From the NCBI RefSeq assembly GCF_901538265.1, contig NZ_LR593886.1, positions 9,383,738 to 9,447,737 on the forward strand: a stretch of 64,000 nt of DNA, given 5' to 3'. Shown piece after piece: positions 44,307 to 54,011 of the stretch. This stretch comes from Gemmata massiliana. GTDB taxonomy: Bacteria > Planctomycetota > Planctomycetia > Gemmatales > Gemmataceae. Under the pieces are notes generated by a model. The model was given only the letters and a program-made list of their open reading frames with translations. It did no database searches and had not been told where the DNA came from. Position 1 is the first letter of the stretch, and every line of letters begins with the position of its first letter. The position numbers and the translations under genes are program-made.

Positions 44307-45428
44307 TTACTGGCCCAGGTTCACCCGAACGCGCTGACCGACGCGAAGCGGGGGCTTGCCCGCAGGAGAAGGATCGGTGATTTCGATCACCGCTTCGAGT
44401 GCGCGAGTATCGCTCGCGATGAGGTTCTCTGCGTTGGCGCGTTTCGGGAGGAAGTTCTTGCCGATGTCGCGCACAACACCGGTGTAGGTGAGTTTCGCGT
44501 CGCTGTGGTCCGAGATCGTGACCTGTTTGCCGATCCGATCGTTACCCAAGCGGTGAGCGAACTCGGCTTCCACTTCAGCGCGAACGATGCGCGGACCGGC
44601 CGGGATGAGCAATAGCGCCGGTGCCCGCGTGCTGATACCGAGTGTGGTGCCGGCACTGATCGACACCTGCTCCACGGTACCGGCCACCTTCGCCTTCACC
44701 ACGCACATGTCCACCGCAATTTGAGCCCGCGCCAGTTCCGCCTGGGCCTGTTTCACCGCGGCTTCGGCTTGGTCGACCGGCAGTTGAGCGTTAACCGCTT
44801 CCAGGGCTTCGAGTTTCGCCTTCTCGATTTCCCACTCGTTGTAAGCCCCGGTGTATTTGCTTTGGGCCTCGGCGTACTGCGGCTCGTTTTTCAGTTTGGC
44901 GGGCCACTCATTGGGTTGAAATCCGTTTTGTTTGTAACCGTTCTCCATATTCGCTTTAACGATCGAAACGATATTATCCGCGTCACCGGCGCGCCGATTC
45001 AAGGCTTCGACACCCTTTTTCATTACCTCGATGTTCTTGGCGTGCCGCTTCTTCCCTTCTTTGGCTTCGGCCACTTTCGTCTCGGCGAGTGCGACCGCGG
45101 CCTTGGCGCTATCAACGGTCGCCTGCTGGAGCGTCGCGTCGAAGGCGTAGAGCGGCTGGTCGACCTTGACCTCTTCACGGTCTGTCACAAACACCTTTGA
45201 CACGGTGCCGGACGAGAGCACCGGCGGGAGGCCATAAGAAACGTGCGGCGTGTTGGTGTCCACCGTTCCGAGGACGATCGTTCCCCCGGTCGCGCGCGGC
45301 GCGTCCCCCTTGGCGCTGGCGTCGGAGGTGCTACCGTGGGCCAGTTCGCGCGCCCCGATCAGGCTCCCGATCACCAGCGCCAGACCGGTTACGATGAGTA
45401 CAGGTCGCGCTTTGTGAAGCCAATTCAT
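44307..45428 (-). CDS. HlyD/DevB-type membrane fusion protein
   Basis: A 373-residue periplasmic adaptor. One N-terminal helix (VLIVTGLALVIGSLIGA) is followed by a biotinyl-lipoyl half-motif (GTVSKVFVTDREEVKVDQPL). A coiled-coil hairpin (about 100-235, rich in Ala/Lys/Glu) leads to the second half-motif (CVVKAKVAGTVEQVSISAG). The start at 45428 follows CCGGAGGAACC. With the ATPase and FtsX-like permease genes directly upstream it forms a DevBCA/MacAB-like exporter that would reach an outer-membrane pore. Confidence 0.85.
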   Translation of the reverse strand: MNWLHKARPVLIVTGLALVIGSLIGARELAHGSTSDASAKGDAPRATGGTIVLGTVDTNTPHVSYGLPPVLSSGTVSKVFVTDREEVKVDQPLYAFDATLQQATVDSAKAAVALAETKVAEAKEGKKRHAKNIEVMKKGVEALNRRAGDADNIVSIVKANMENGYKQNGFQPNEWPAKLKNEPQYAEAQSKYTGAYNEWEIEKAKLEALEAVNAQLPVDQAEAAVKQAQAELARAQIAVDMCVVKAKVAGTVEQVSISAGTTLGISTRAPALLLIPAGPRIVRAEVEAEFAHRLGNDRIGKQVTISDHSDAKLTYTGVVRDIGKNFLPKRANAENLIASDTRALEAVIEITDPSPAGKPPLRVGQRVRVNLGQ

Positions 45429-45519
45429 GGGGTTCCTCCGGTGTGAGCCGGCCACGGGCCGGGCGAGAACCAGTGTGTCGGACCCGATTCGTTCGTACCG
45501 CTCGGCCGCGTCTCCGCGG

Positions 45520-46248
45520 TCACTCGTGCGGCAGGGTGCGCCGTTCCAGGTGCCCGTCGTCCAGGTGGTAGTACACGTCCACGAACGGCAGGATGCGGTG
45601 GTCGTGCGACACGCACAGCACCGAGGCGCCGTTCTGGTGGGCCGCGTCGCGCAGCAGCTCGATCACCTTCTGACCGTTTTCCCAGTCCAGCGCGCTCGTC
45701 GGTTCGTCGGCGAACATGAAACTGGGGTTCTTCACGAGCGCCCGCCCGATGGCGACCCGCTGCTTCTCGCCGCCGGACAACTGGGCCGGCTTCTTGTGCT
45801 TGTTCTTCGCCAGCCCGAGCTTGTCGAGCATCTCGTCGGCGCGCCGGCGGGCGTCGCCCGGGCCGGTGCCCTCGCCCCACTTCAGCACGATTTCCAACTG
45901 CTGGCGCGCGGTGAGCGCCGGGAACAAATTATACCCCTGGAAGATGAACCCCGTGTGCTTGCGCCGGTACTGTTCGCGCTCCTTACCGGTCATCTGCCAC
46001 ACGTCGCGCAGCACCCCGTCGTCGTCCGCGAGTACCTGCCCGGAGTCCGGCTCGAGCAGCCCCGACAGGATCGCGAGGAGCGTCGATTTCCCGCTCCCGG
46101 ACGGCCCCATCAGGAGCACGAGCTGCCCCGGGAACAGGTCCATCGACACTTCCTGGAGGGCCGCGCGCCGGGCCGTACCGTCACCGAAGGTGCGGATCAG
46201 TTTCACGCCCCTCAAGCTCGGAATCGTACTGTTACCGGCCCGGGCCAT
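45520..46248 (-). CDS. ABC transporter ATP-binding protein (DevA/LolD-like)
   Basis: A 242-residue ABC ATPase. Walker A is GPSGSGKST, the signature is LSGGEKQRVAIGRAL, Walker B is FMFADEPTSALD and the switch histidine is in VSHDHRILP. The size and sequence type match the MacB/LolD/DevA class that works with FtsX-fold permeases. ATG 46248 follows AAGGACG; a GTG at 46272 would add 8 residues. It lies between its permease and adaptor genes. Confidence 0.92.
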   Translation of the reverse strand: MARAGNSTIPSLRGVKLIRTFGDGTARRAALQEVSMDLFPGQLVLLMGPSGSGKSTLLAILSGLLEPDSGQVLADDDGVLRDVWQMTGKEREQYRRKHTGFIFQGYNLFPALTARQQLEIVLKWGEGTGPGDARRRADEMLDKLGLAKNKHKKPAQLSGGEKQRVAIGRALVKNPSFMFADEPTSALDWENGQKVIELLRDAAHQNGASVLCVSHDHRILPFVDVYYHLDDGHLERRTLPHE

Positions 46249-46319
46249 CGCACGTCCTTCTTCGCGGGTCACGGTTACGGGTCCGCGGCCTTACAGCTTC
46301 GAACCGCCGACCACTCGCA

Positions 46320-47447
46320 CTAACGCAGCAGCGATATCGGCTCGATCTGCCGGACACTCCGCAGCGCGAAGATGCCGGAAACGAGTGCCATACCAATAGT
46401 CACAACGGCCGTACCCAGGAGCACCTCCCAGCGGAGGTCCACGTCCGCACCGACCTGACGAGCAGCGTACCGTAGCCCCTGGCACACGGGGTACGCCAGC
46501 ACGATGCCGACCAACCCGACCCAGAACGACTGGCCCAGCACCATCAGCGAGATCCGCCACCGCGGAATTCCGAGTGCCAGCAAAATGGCGAACTCACGAG
46601 CGCTGGCCGTGGTAGCGGAATAGAGCGTCTGAGCGGTAATCACGGCCCCCACGAACAGACCGAGCAGGGCGGCGTAGCCGATGGCAATACCGGCCTTCGT
46701 GCGCCGGAGCCAGTACCACCGCGAGCGCAGCGAGAAGTCCTCGGCGGTATACGCTCCCATCTCGGTGCCGTACTGGTTCTGAAGTTCGGACGCTACCTTT
46801 TTGGCCTGCTGGGGCGATTCACACTTCGCCAGCAGGTACGTCACGTGCTCCGCGGGCATGATGAACCCGAGCAGGTGCCGGGCGGTGTGCGTGCTGCACA
46901 GTACCCACGGCGCCGCGAGGCTCTTAAGCCCGCGCACGGTACCGACTAACTTCACTTCCTTGCCGTTGATCTTGGCCTTGCCGTCGGGGGTATCTAACTT
47001 AAGGCGCTCCACATCGGACTGGTCGACGATGATGCTGTTCGGCTCGGTCAGGGCGTCCCGTTGTTCGCGGCTGAGGACCACCGGCGATCCGACCGCCCCC
47101 TCATCAAGGTTGCTCCCCAGGAGGTAACACAACTCGGTCCCGCCGACCGGCTTGGTGAAGTTCGCGAAGTGGGCGATGTAGAGTTCGACGTCGGTCACCC
47201 CGGGCATCCCCGCGACACGCGACACGTAGGACGTGGGAATCGGTTTCCCCAAGTCCACGCTCGGCACCTCCGTGGAGCCGACCCACAGGTCCGCGGTGGT
47301 GTTGTCCACGGGGATCGAGGTGATCTTGAACAGGCCCAGCAGCAATCCGCACTGGAGCGCGATGAGCACCGCCGAGAACGTGACCGCCAGCACGCCGGAG
47401 GCGTACCGCGAGCGCTCGTGCCAGAGTGTTTGAAGGGCATAGGACAT
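46320..47447 (-). CDS. FtsX/DevC-type ABC permease
   Basis: A 375-residue permease with four helices: one at about 17-40 (SGVLAVTFSAVLIALQCGLL), then a large extracytoplasmic domain (about 45-255), then three helices (about 260-285, 308-335, 345-365). This is the MacB/DevC layout. The motif FAILLALGIPRWRI is the coupling helix region typical of FtsX-like permeases. It starts 71 nt after the asparagine synthase stop. Confidence 0.88.
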   Translation of the reverse strand: MSYALQTLWHERSRYASGVLAVTFSAVLIALQCGLLLGLFKITSIPVDNTTADLWVGSTEVPSVDLGKPIPTSYVSRVAGMPGVTDVELYIAHFANFTKPVGGTELCYLLGSNLDEGAVGSPVVLSREQRDALTEPNSIIVDQSDVERLKLDTPDGKAKINGKEVKLVGTVRGLKSLAAPWVLCSTHTARHLLGFIMPAEHVTYLLAKCESPQQAKKVASELQNQYGTEMGAYTAEDFSLRSRWYWLRRTKAGIAIGYAALLGLFVGAVITAQTLYSATTASAREFAILLALGIPRWRISLMVLGQSFWVGLVGIVLAYPVCQGLRYAARQVGADVDLRWEVLLGTAVVTIGMALVSGIFALRSVRQIEPISLLR

Positions 47448-47518
47448 AGGTCGAACGCCGTAAGGTCCACGTCACAAGGTCGGAAGTAATCGGGCTACCG
47501 GTCGCCACACGAGGCGGC

Positions 47519-49522
47519 TTACGGCTTCGCGACTTTCGATTCCAAAGAGCACAACTGTCCGTCCAGGTAGAGGTGGTGCCACAACTGCGTGGCGAGCACC
47601 CCAGTGAGCCCCATCTCGACGCTGGTGCGTGCGAACCCGCCTCCGGGTTTCGCGAGCTTTTGCCGGGCGCTTTCGACCGCGTTGGGGTCGAAGTACCCGG
47701 CCTTGCGGATCGACTCCGGCGAGAGCACTTGATCGATCCACGACTCCCCCGGGCGCGCGTCCGGCCCGCGGCCCGCACCGCCCGTGTCCGCCCAACTGTC
47801 CATCGGGGCGCGGAACATCTTCTTCCGCCGCCACGCGATCTCCTTGGGCAGCCAGCGCTCCGCGACCTTGCGCTCGATGTACTTGTCGTTCATCACCCCG
47901 CGGAGCTTCCAGCGCGGGTGGATTTTCGCCATGTACGCGATCACGTCTTCATCCAGGAAGGCGTACCGCGTTTCGACAGACGAGTGCATCGCGATCCGGT
48001 CGCCCTTGCTCGCGAGCAGGTGACCGGGCAGCATCACGCGCCCGCCGAAGTACATTTGCCGGTTGAACGGGTGCCACCGGTACAGGTCGGGTGAGATCTC
48101 CAGGTCTTCGAGCGGCGAGCGAGCCAGGAGCGTGTCGCGCGCGGCCCCGGTGAAGAACCGGAGCTTGTTCGTACTGACGAGGCCGTACACGTCGAGCCAG
48201 CCGTTCGAGCCGCCCATGTGCCGCATCGTGTTGCGGTACGAGGTGTACGGGAACCGCGGTTGGCCGTTCGCCATCTGGAAGAGTTGGCGCACCGCGAACC
48301 CGAGCGGCAGCCCCGGGATCTTGTCCATCCATCCGACGAGCTTGCGGATCTTGAACCACGAGTACCCGGCGAGCCACTCGTCCGCGCCCTCGCCGGTCAG
48401 AGCAACCTTGTACCCCTGCTGGTGGACCGAGCGCGCGAGGTGGAGCAACCCCAGGCACGACGTATCGATGACCGGGAACTCGGCCGCCGCGATCAGCTCC
48501 GGATAGCCCGCGCGCAGCTCGTCGTGTCCGCAGTCCACCACGACCGGGTCGCACCCGAGGTGCTTCGCGACCTGGAGCGCCTCAGACTTCTCGTTGAGCT
48601 TCTTGTCGGTCACGGAGATAGTGAACGTCGGGATGGGGCGCCCCATCACCTTGTTCGCCATCGCGACGACGAGACTCGAATCGACGCCCCCGCTGAGGTA
48701 CGACACCACCGGTACGTCGGCCCACACGCGGCGCTGGACGGCCTTGAACAGCACCTCCTCGAAGCCGTCTACGAGCTTCTTCTCGTCGGTGCCGTAGTCC
48801 TCGTGCCCGCGGTCCGGATACGTGATCTGCCAGTACGTCTTCTGGGTCGTCGCCTGTTCGACCGTCGTCTGACCGAGTTTGAAGTGCAGGTAGCGGCCCG
48901 GCGCGAGGCACTTGATGCCCTGGAAGACCGTGGTCGGCCCGGGCATCGCCATGAACGTGAAAATGTGGTTCAGGCCCTGCAAATCCGCCCGGCGCTCGAC
49001 GAGCCCGGACGCGAGTAGCCCTTTCATCTCAGAAGAGAACAAAAGCCAATCGGACCCGTCGTGCTTGATGACCGTGTAGAACAGCGGACAGATCCCGCTG
49101 CGGTCGCGGGCGAGCAGTACCTCGTTCGTGCGACTGTCCCACACGCAGATCGCGAACTGGCCCCTCAGGTGCTGCAACAGGTCCGCGCCGTGATCCTCCC
49201 ACGAATGCGGAATCAGCTCGGTGTCGGTGTGCGTGCGGAAAACGTGCCCCTTCGATTCGAGCGCGGCGCGCTTCTCCTTGTAGTCGAAGAACTCGCCGTT
49301 GAAGACGGTCCAAACGCTCTTGTCTTCGTTCGCGATGGGCTGCTGCCCGTCCGCGAGCCCCACGATCGAGAGCCGTCGGTTGGCGATGTGCAACCCGGGG
49401 CGCTCGAGGTAGCCGTCTTCGTCCGGACCGCGGTGATAGATGGCCCGGGCCATCGCGTGTACAACGCCCGCCGGCGCTGGTCGCTGGCCACTCAGGTCGA
49501 ACATCCCCGCGATCCCACACAT
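47519..49522 (-). CDS. asnB: asparagine synthase (glutamine-hydrolysing)
   Basis: A 667-residue two-domain amidotransferase. The N-terminal MCGIAGMF exposes the nucleophile Cys2, and HRGPDEDGY, RRLSIVG and FNGEFFDYKEK follow. The C-terminal synthetase domain has the PP-loop YLSGGVDSSLV (about 260). It makes asparagine or amidates a related carboxylate using glutamine. I chose the internal ATG because Cys must be residue 2; the longer frame (GTG 49573) would mask it. Its position before an exporter suggests a specialised rather than housekeeping role. Confidence 0.9.
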   Translation of the reverse strand: MCGIAGMFDLSGQRPAPAGVVHAMARAIYHRGPDEDGYLERPGLHIANRRLSIVGLADGQQPIANEDKSVWTVFNGEFFDYKEKRAALESKGHVFRTHTDTELIPHSWEDHGADLLQHLRGQFAICVWDSRTNEVLLARDRSGICPLFYTVIKHDGSDWLLFSSEMKGLLASGLVERRADLQGLNHIFTFMAMPGPTTVFQGIKCLAPGRYLHFKLGQTTVEQATTQKTYWQITYPDRGHEDYGTDEKKLVDGFEEVLFKAVQRRVWADVPVVSYLSGGVDSSLVVAMANKVMGRPIPTFTISVTDKKLNEKSEALQVAKHLGCDPVVVDCGHDELRAGYPELIAAAEFPVIDTSCLGLLHLARSVHQQGYKVALTGEGADEWLAGYSWFKIRKLVGWMDKIPGLPLGFAVRQLFQMANGQPRFPYTSYRNTMRHMGGSNGWLDVYGLVSTNKLRFFTGAARDTLLARSPLEDLEISPDLYRWHPFNRQMYFGGRVMLPGHLLASKGDRIAMHSSVETRYAFLDEDVIAYMAKIHPRWKLRGVMNDKYIERKVAERWLPKEIAWRRKKMFRAPMDSWADTGGAGRGPDARPGESWIDQVLSPESIRKAGYFDPNAVESARQKLAKPGGGFARTSVEMGLTGVLATQLWHHLYLDGQLCSLESKVAKP

Positions 49523-49538
49523 GCAACACACCTCGCTG

Positions 49539-49970
49539 TTAATGTTCCGTCCCGGGGACACGCCCGGATTCACCCATCAGGTCCACCGAAGGGCGATTTC
49601 TGGCACCCATTCGATCGAGTTCGATCTGAAGAAGCGACTGCATTCGCCGGTTCGACTCGCGCTTCATCCACCGGACCCACAGCCACACATCACCCACCAC
49701 CCAGAGCAAACTCAAACCGAAGATGCTCAGGGAATAAACCAGCACAGAAAACGGAACTTCGTGGCGCGCGTAATTCAACCCAAAGGCGATCGCCACCAGC
49801 GCCCCAGCGCTCCGCCAAAAGACCCACGTCCCGCGCCGCCTCGACAACCGGCTGAACTCGATCATCACCGGATCGGCGAATATCCGCCCCACAACACCCC
49901 AGCGCTCGTTCTCCGTGAGCCGGAGGAACGCGGGATCGGTGAACGTGGCCTCGGCGATTTCGAGTCCCAT
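49539..49970 (-). CDS. small membrane protein, unknown
   Basis: A 143-residue protein. A soluble N-terminal 45 residues precedes two membrane helices (VFWRSAGALVAIAFGLNYA, about 50-68, and VLVYSLSIFGLSLLWVVGDV, about 76-95) and a charged tail. I do not recognise the family. It lies 15 nt after the SDR gene and 16 nt before asnB, so it is probably co-transcribed with both. Confidence 0.6.
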   Translation of the reverse strand: MGLEIAEATFTDPAFLRLTENERWGVVGRIFADPVMIEFSRLSRRRGTWVFWRSAGALVAIAFGLNYARHEVPFSVLVYSLSIFGLSLLWVVGDVWLWVRWMKRESNRRMQSLLQIELDRMGARNRPSVDLMGESGRVPGTEH

Positions 49971-49985
49971 AGCGCGGCACCGTGC

Positions 49986-50837
49986 TTACACCACTCCGGC
50001 CCTCTTTTCGCGTCGCGCGTACTTCCAGACCTTGCGCTGCATGAAGAACCGCACCCCGCGCGGGAACATCCGCTTTCCGAACCAGACCCACCACGACGCG
50101 AACCCGACCGCCCGCTCCACGCGGTTGTTCAGCAAACTTCGCACGACCGAGTCGGCGACTTCGTCGGACGGCTGGGCGCCCTCGAAGTTGAGATGGATCT
50201 TCCCCTCGTTTCGGAGCAGGTGTTTTTGCAAATCGTCGCTCCGAACCAGTCCCGGGAGCACGAGGAGCACGTCGATCCCGAACCGCTCGAACTCGCCGCG
50301 CAGGGACTCCGTCAGCCCGACGAATGCGTGTTTGCTGGCGCAGTGCTCGGACATCGACGGGATGCCCCAGCGCCCGCAGATGCTCGCGAGGTTCACAATC
50401 GCCGGGCGCCACCCGTCGCGTGCGGTCTCGAAACTGCGGGTGAGGTGCGGGGCGGCCACGCGGATCATCTCGACTGGGGCGAAGAAGTTCACCTCAAGCA
50501 CCTTCCGCACGACCTCCTCGCTCGACGAACTGAACTCGCCGAAGCTGCACACGCCCGCGCAGTTCATCAGCACGTCCAGCCGACCGAAGCACTCAACGGT
50601 CTGAGATACGATCCGCGTGCGGTCCTCCGACTTCGTGAGATCCCCCGCGAACACCTCAACCCGCGCGCCGGTCGCTTTGAGGGCGTCCGCGAGCGTAGTC
50701 AGATCGTCAACCGATCGTGCGGTGAGAGCGAGAATTGCGCCGAGTTTTGCGAGCCGCTCGGCGACGCGGCGCCCGATGCCCCGCGAGGCCCCGGTGACCA
50801 GCACAACCCGCCCGCGCACGTCCCGGCGCATGTTCAC
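49986..50837 (-). CDS. short-chain dehydrogenase/reductase lacking the catalytic Tyr
   Basis: A 283-residue SDR. The cofactor motif TGASRGIG (about 15-22), the NCAG variant of NNAG and VNLASICGRWG with the catalytic Ser are present. The YxxxK motif reads HCASKHAFVG: the catalytic Tyr is His (codon CAC) while the Lys is kept. Family members reduce ketones with NADPH; this one may use His, be weakened or only bind cofactor. The C-terminal 50 residues are basic (FFMQRKVWKYARREKRAG), which suggests membrane association. It heads the minus-strand gene run. Confidence 0.85.
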   Translation of the reverse strand: MNMRRDVRGRVVLVTGASRGIGRRVAERLAKLGAILALTARSVDDLTTLADALKATGARVEVFAGDLTKSEDRTRIVSQTVECFGRLDVLMNCAGVCSFGEFSSSSEEVVRKVLEVNFFAPVEMIRVAAPHLTRSFETARDGWRPAIVNLASICGRWGIPSMSEHCASKHAFVGLTESLRGEFERFGIDVLLVLPGLVRSDDLQKHLLRNEGKIHLNFEGAQPSDEVADSVVRSLLNNRVERAVGFASWWVWFGKRMFPRGVRFFMQRKVWKYARREKRAGVV

Positions 50838-51105
50838 CCTTCATCGTCTTCGGTACACACGGCACATCAAATCTATTCGGGCATTTTAGTGTTATCGGTC
50901 CCATTCGCCAGAGCCGCACGGCCCCCAGATGCGCCCACCTCGCCTTAATAACTGGTAGCGCCAACGCAGCTCACCCAGCCCGCCCATCCGTATAACAGCC
51001 GCGATTCGCGTGCCCCGGCACAGAAATTGTGCCCGAAAGCGTTCATCGGCACCGTTAAAAGTGCGTGCATAGGCGCCCGCGATTGACCGAACTACGAGGG
51101 GAAAA

Positions 51106-51699
51106 ATGGACATTGTTATCGGATTAGCGATCGGCCTACCGCTCGGGGTTCTCGCAACGTTGGGGCTCGCGATGGCGCGGGCGGGCGGGTTGGGGAAGGC
51201 GATCACGGGGCTTTCGGTCGCGGGCCGGGCGAACCAGGACGCGGCGTTCGCGGCCAAACTCCAGGCGATTCTGGGCGGCGGGGACGTCAAGACCGCGGAA
51301 CCGCCGAAGCCCGTGAAGCCGAGCGGTGCGCCGTTGCGGATGCTCGCGCTGCTCCAGGCGGAGTCACGGTTGGTGGACTTCCTGCTCGAAGACATCCAGG
51401 GCGCGAGCGACGAACAGATCGGTCAGGCGGTTCGCGAGGTCCACAAGAAGGCGCAGGCGGCACTCAAGCAGCACCTGGTGCTCGAACCGGTCCTGCCCGG
51501 CAACGAGGACGAGCAGGTGACGGTGCCCAAGGGGTTCGATCCGTCCGCGGTCCGGGTGGTGGGGAACGTGACCGGCGAGCCGCCGTTCAAGGGCGCAATT
51601 CAGCACCCGGGGTGGCGCGTGAAGGAGATGAAGCTCGCGGCCCCGGCCGAGGGCGCGGACGAGTTCGTGCTGCAACCGGCCGAAGTGCAGATCCCGTAA
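51106..51699 (+). CDS. DUF2760 domain-containing protein
   Basis: A 197-residue protein. An N-terminal hydrophobic segment (IVIGLAIGLPLGVLATLGLA) is followed by the DUF2760 domain: RMLALLQAESRLVDFLLEDI, then QIGQAVREVHKKAQAALKQH, then FKGAIQHPGWRVKEMKL. The family is of unknown function and often lies beside Hsp70-like genes in other bacteria, which are absent here. ATG 51106 follows GAGGGG. Confidence 0.85.
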   Translation: MDIVIGLAIGLPLGVLATLGLAMARAGGLGKAITGLSVAGRANQDAAFAAKLQAILGGGDVKTAEPPKPVKPSGAPLRMLALLQAESRLVDFLLEDIQGASDEQIGQAVREVHKKAQAALKQHLVLEPVLPGNEDEQVTVPKGFDPSAVRVVGNVTGEPPFKGAIQHPGWRVKEMKLAAPAEGADEFVLQPAEVQIP

Positions 51700-51755
51700 T
51701 CGTGCTCGCTTGGCCCCGATCCCGGAACGTGAGATACTGGTTGCGGAGGTGCCGC

Positions 51756-51989
51756 ATGGTCGAGCCGTATTTGACGATGGCCGAGATCGAGGCCAAGTAC
51801 CCCAACGAGTGGGTACTCGTGGACAAGCTGAAAAAGGGCCGCGATGGGTTCGCCGTGGGCGGAATCGTCGCGGCCCACGGCGCGGACAAAGAAGCCGTGC
51901 TTCGACAAGCCGAATCCATTCCCAAACCCGTCGATCTCGCGTTTTATTACACCGGGCCAATTCCCGAAGACGTCATCTTTCTCCTATGA
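51756..51989 (+). CDS. small protein paired with an aspartyl protease gene
   Basis: A 77-residue protein with MAEIEAKYPNEWVLVDKL at the N-terminus and FYYTGPIPEDVIFLL at the C-terminus. ATG 51756 follows GGAGGTG. Its stop overlaps the next gene by 4 nt (ATGA), so the two are translationally coupled. I know of similar small-gene/retropepsin-like pairs in planctomycetes and cyanobacteria, but the function is not established. Confidence 0.7.
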   Translation: MVEPYLTMAEIEAKYPNEWVLVDKLKKGRDGFAVGGIVAAHGADKEAVLRQAESIPKPVDLAFYYTGPIPEDVIFLL

Positions 51990-52399
51990 GCGAGTCGTTC
52001 GATCCGCGCGGACGGCTGGTTGTTGTCCCCGCCATACTCACGGGTCCGGCGGGCGCGTTCGAGTTCCGCTTTGCTGTCGATACGGCTGCAACGCGGTCCT
52101 CGGTCAGTAGCCTCATCCTGACTCGCCTAGGCTACACAGCGCCTCCAGAAGCCGAGCGCCTGACGGTTCGCACGGGAAGCGGCGCGACGAGAGCAGGTAT
52201 GATTTCTGTGAGTTTGCTCCGGGCGCTCGGACAAACGCGAACAAACCACTCCGTCTTGTGGTTACCTCATCCACCCGGTTCACTCATTGACGGACTCCTC
52301 GGTCTGGATTTCTTCCGCGGCCTCGTCCTCACGCTCGACTTCGCACGCGGGCGCGTCGCGCTCGACGCGCTGAAGCGCTGGTGGCAGTTTTGGCACTAA
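51986..52399 (+). CDS. retropepsin-like aspartyl protease domain protein
   Basis: A 137-residue protein. FAVDTAATRSSV (about 29-40) corresponds to the D-T/S-G-A motif of retroviral-type aspartic proteases (here DTAAT), and DGLLGLDFFRGLVLTLDF (about 101-118) is the conserved hydrophobic-glycine block. Such single-domain proteins act as dimers. The upstream partner gene overlaps it by 4 nt. Substitution of Gly by Ala in the catalytic triplet leaves activity uncertain. Confidence 0.75.
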   Translation: MSESFDPRGRLVVVPAILTGPAGAFEFRFAVDTAATRSSVSSLILTRLGYTAPPEAERLTVRTGSGATRAGMISVSLLRALGQTRTNHSVLWLPHPPGSLIDGLLGLDFFRGLVLTLDFARGRVALDALKRWWQFWH

Positions 52400-52476
52400 A
52401 CCTCGCGCTTGCATTTCGCGCACGGTTGCCGCACAATCGAGTCACCCGCCGACCACTCCCCTTCAAGGTCCACCGC

Positions 52477-53832
52477 ATGCCCTCCCTCCCCGCGTGCCCC
52501 GGTCCGCGCCTGTCCCGGCGCCAGATGATCCAGGCCGGAGCCGCTTCGTACTTCGGGCTCTCGCTCCCGCAATTACTTCGCGCGAAGGAAGCGCGAAAAA
52601 ACACCGCCGCGACCGCGGATGCGTGCATCGTGATCTTTCTGAACGGCGGTCCGAGCCACCTCGATATGTGGGATCCGAAGCCCGACGCGCCGGCGGAGGT
52701 GCGAGGAGAGTTCAAGCCGATTCAGACGAGCGTGCCGGGGGTAATGTTCGGCGAGCACCTGCCGAAGTTCGCACGCCAGATGCACCGCTGTTCGCTCATC
52801 CGCTCCGCGCACCACAGCGTGAATAACGCCCACGCCGCAGCGGTGTACTGTGCCCTCACGGGACACGACCGCGGCGAGATCGGCGGCGGGGCTCGGCCCG
52901 ACGATTACCCGTGCATCGGGTCCGTTGTGGGGACGCAGCGCCCGCCCGCGACCGCGGTCCCGCCGCACGTGCTCATGCCGTACATCACAAAGGAAGGCGC
53001 CGGCGGGCCGCCGCAGCCCGGGTTCTTCGGTGGGTGGTTGGGGAAACCGCGCGACCCGCTCGTCGTCCTCCGCGACCCGAACGCGGCTGATTTCGCGCTC
53101 CCCGAACTCACGCTGGGGCCGGACATCGACCCGTCTCGGTTCGACGCGCGTAAGCTTCTTTCAGAGAAGTTGAGCGCCACGCGCTCCACGAGTTCTGACC
53201 CCGACCTGGAGGGGATTCGCGCGAAGGCCTACGACCTGCTCACCGCGCCGGCGATGCGCGAGGCCGTGCGCATTGATCGCGAACCGGCTAAGCTCCGAGA
53301 CGCTTACGGGCGCAACATTTACGGCCAGAGCGTGCTACTCTCGCGCCGGCTGATCGAGGCCGGCACCCGCGTCGCGTGCGTGTCCTGGGCGCCGGACGCG
53401 AACGCGACCTGGGACACGCACGGGAGCAACTTCACAAAGCTCAAGGGCGAACTGCTCCCGCAACTGGACTCGGCGTACTCCGCGCTGATCGACGACCTCG
53501 ACGCGCGAGGGATGCTGGAGCGCACCCTGGTCGTGGTGGTGGGAGACTTCGGGCGCACGCCGAAGATCAACACGAACGGGGGCGGGCGCGATCACTGGAA
53601 TTTCTGCTACTCGCTCGTGCTCGCCGGGGGTGGGGTGAAGGGCGGGTACGTCCACGGCGCGAGCGACAAGATCGGCGCGAAGCCCGGGCGTAACCCGGTG
53701 TCACCGGCGGACGTGATCGCCACGATCTACGAGTGCCTCGGCGTGCCGCACGACCTCGAACTGCGAGACCGCCTCTCTCGGCCGTTCACCCTGTGCCCGT
53801 GGGGGAATCCGATTCGCGAAGTCCTCGCGTAA
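52477..53832 (+). CDS. DUF1501 domain-containing protein (orphan)
   Basis: A 451-residue protein. The N-terminal [17 protein letters not shown] is a Tat-type signal. [20 protein letters not shown] and [20 protein letters not shown] then [15 protein letters not shown] are the DUF1501 hallmarks. Unlike the copy at 24.4 kb it has no DUF1553 partner next to it. ATG 52477 starts just before the signal; the upstream frame continues but overlaps the preceding gene. Confidence 0.92.
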   Translation: MPSLPACPGPRLSRRQMIQAGAASYFGLSLPQLLRAKEARKNTAATADACIVIFLNGGPSHLDMWDPKPDAPAEVRGEFKPIQTSVPGVMFGEHLPKFARQMHRCSLIRSAHHSVNNAHAAAVYCALTGHDRGEIGGGARPDDYPCIGSVVGTQRPPATAVPPHVLMPYITKEGAGGPPQPGFFGGWLGKPRDPLVVLRDPNAADFALPELTLGPDIDPSRFDARKLLSEKLSATRSTSSDPDLEGIRAKAYDLLTAPAMREAVRIDREPAKLRDAYGRNIYGQSVLLSRRLIEAGTRVACVSWAPDANATWDTHGSNFTKLKGELLPQLDSAYSALIDDLDARGMLERTLVVVVGDFGRTPKINTNGGGRDHWNFCYSLVLAGGGVKGGYVHGASDKIGAKPGRNPVSPADVIATIYECLGVPHDLELRDRLSRPFTLCPWGNPIREVLA

Positions 53833-54011
53833 CGACCGCCGCAATCACTCGCGCAGGCCGCGTGTTCCTTGCCCCGAATTGGGACACATGGCCTGCGCCG
53901 TGCCGGTTAAACCCGCATTCTTCGGCCTTCGTGGTTGCCTTCACGCGCTGTGCCGCTACCATCTACGCCGTCGGTCCACGAGTTACTCCCTCTCACCACC
54001 GAGGCGTTTCC

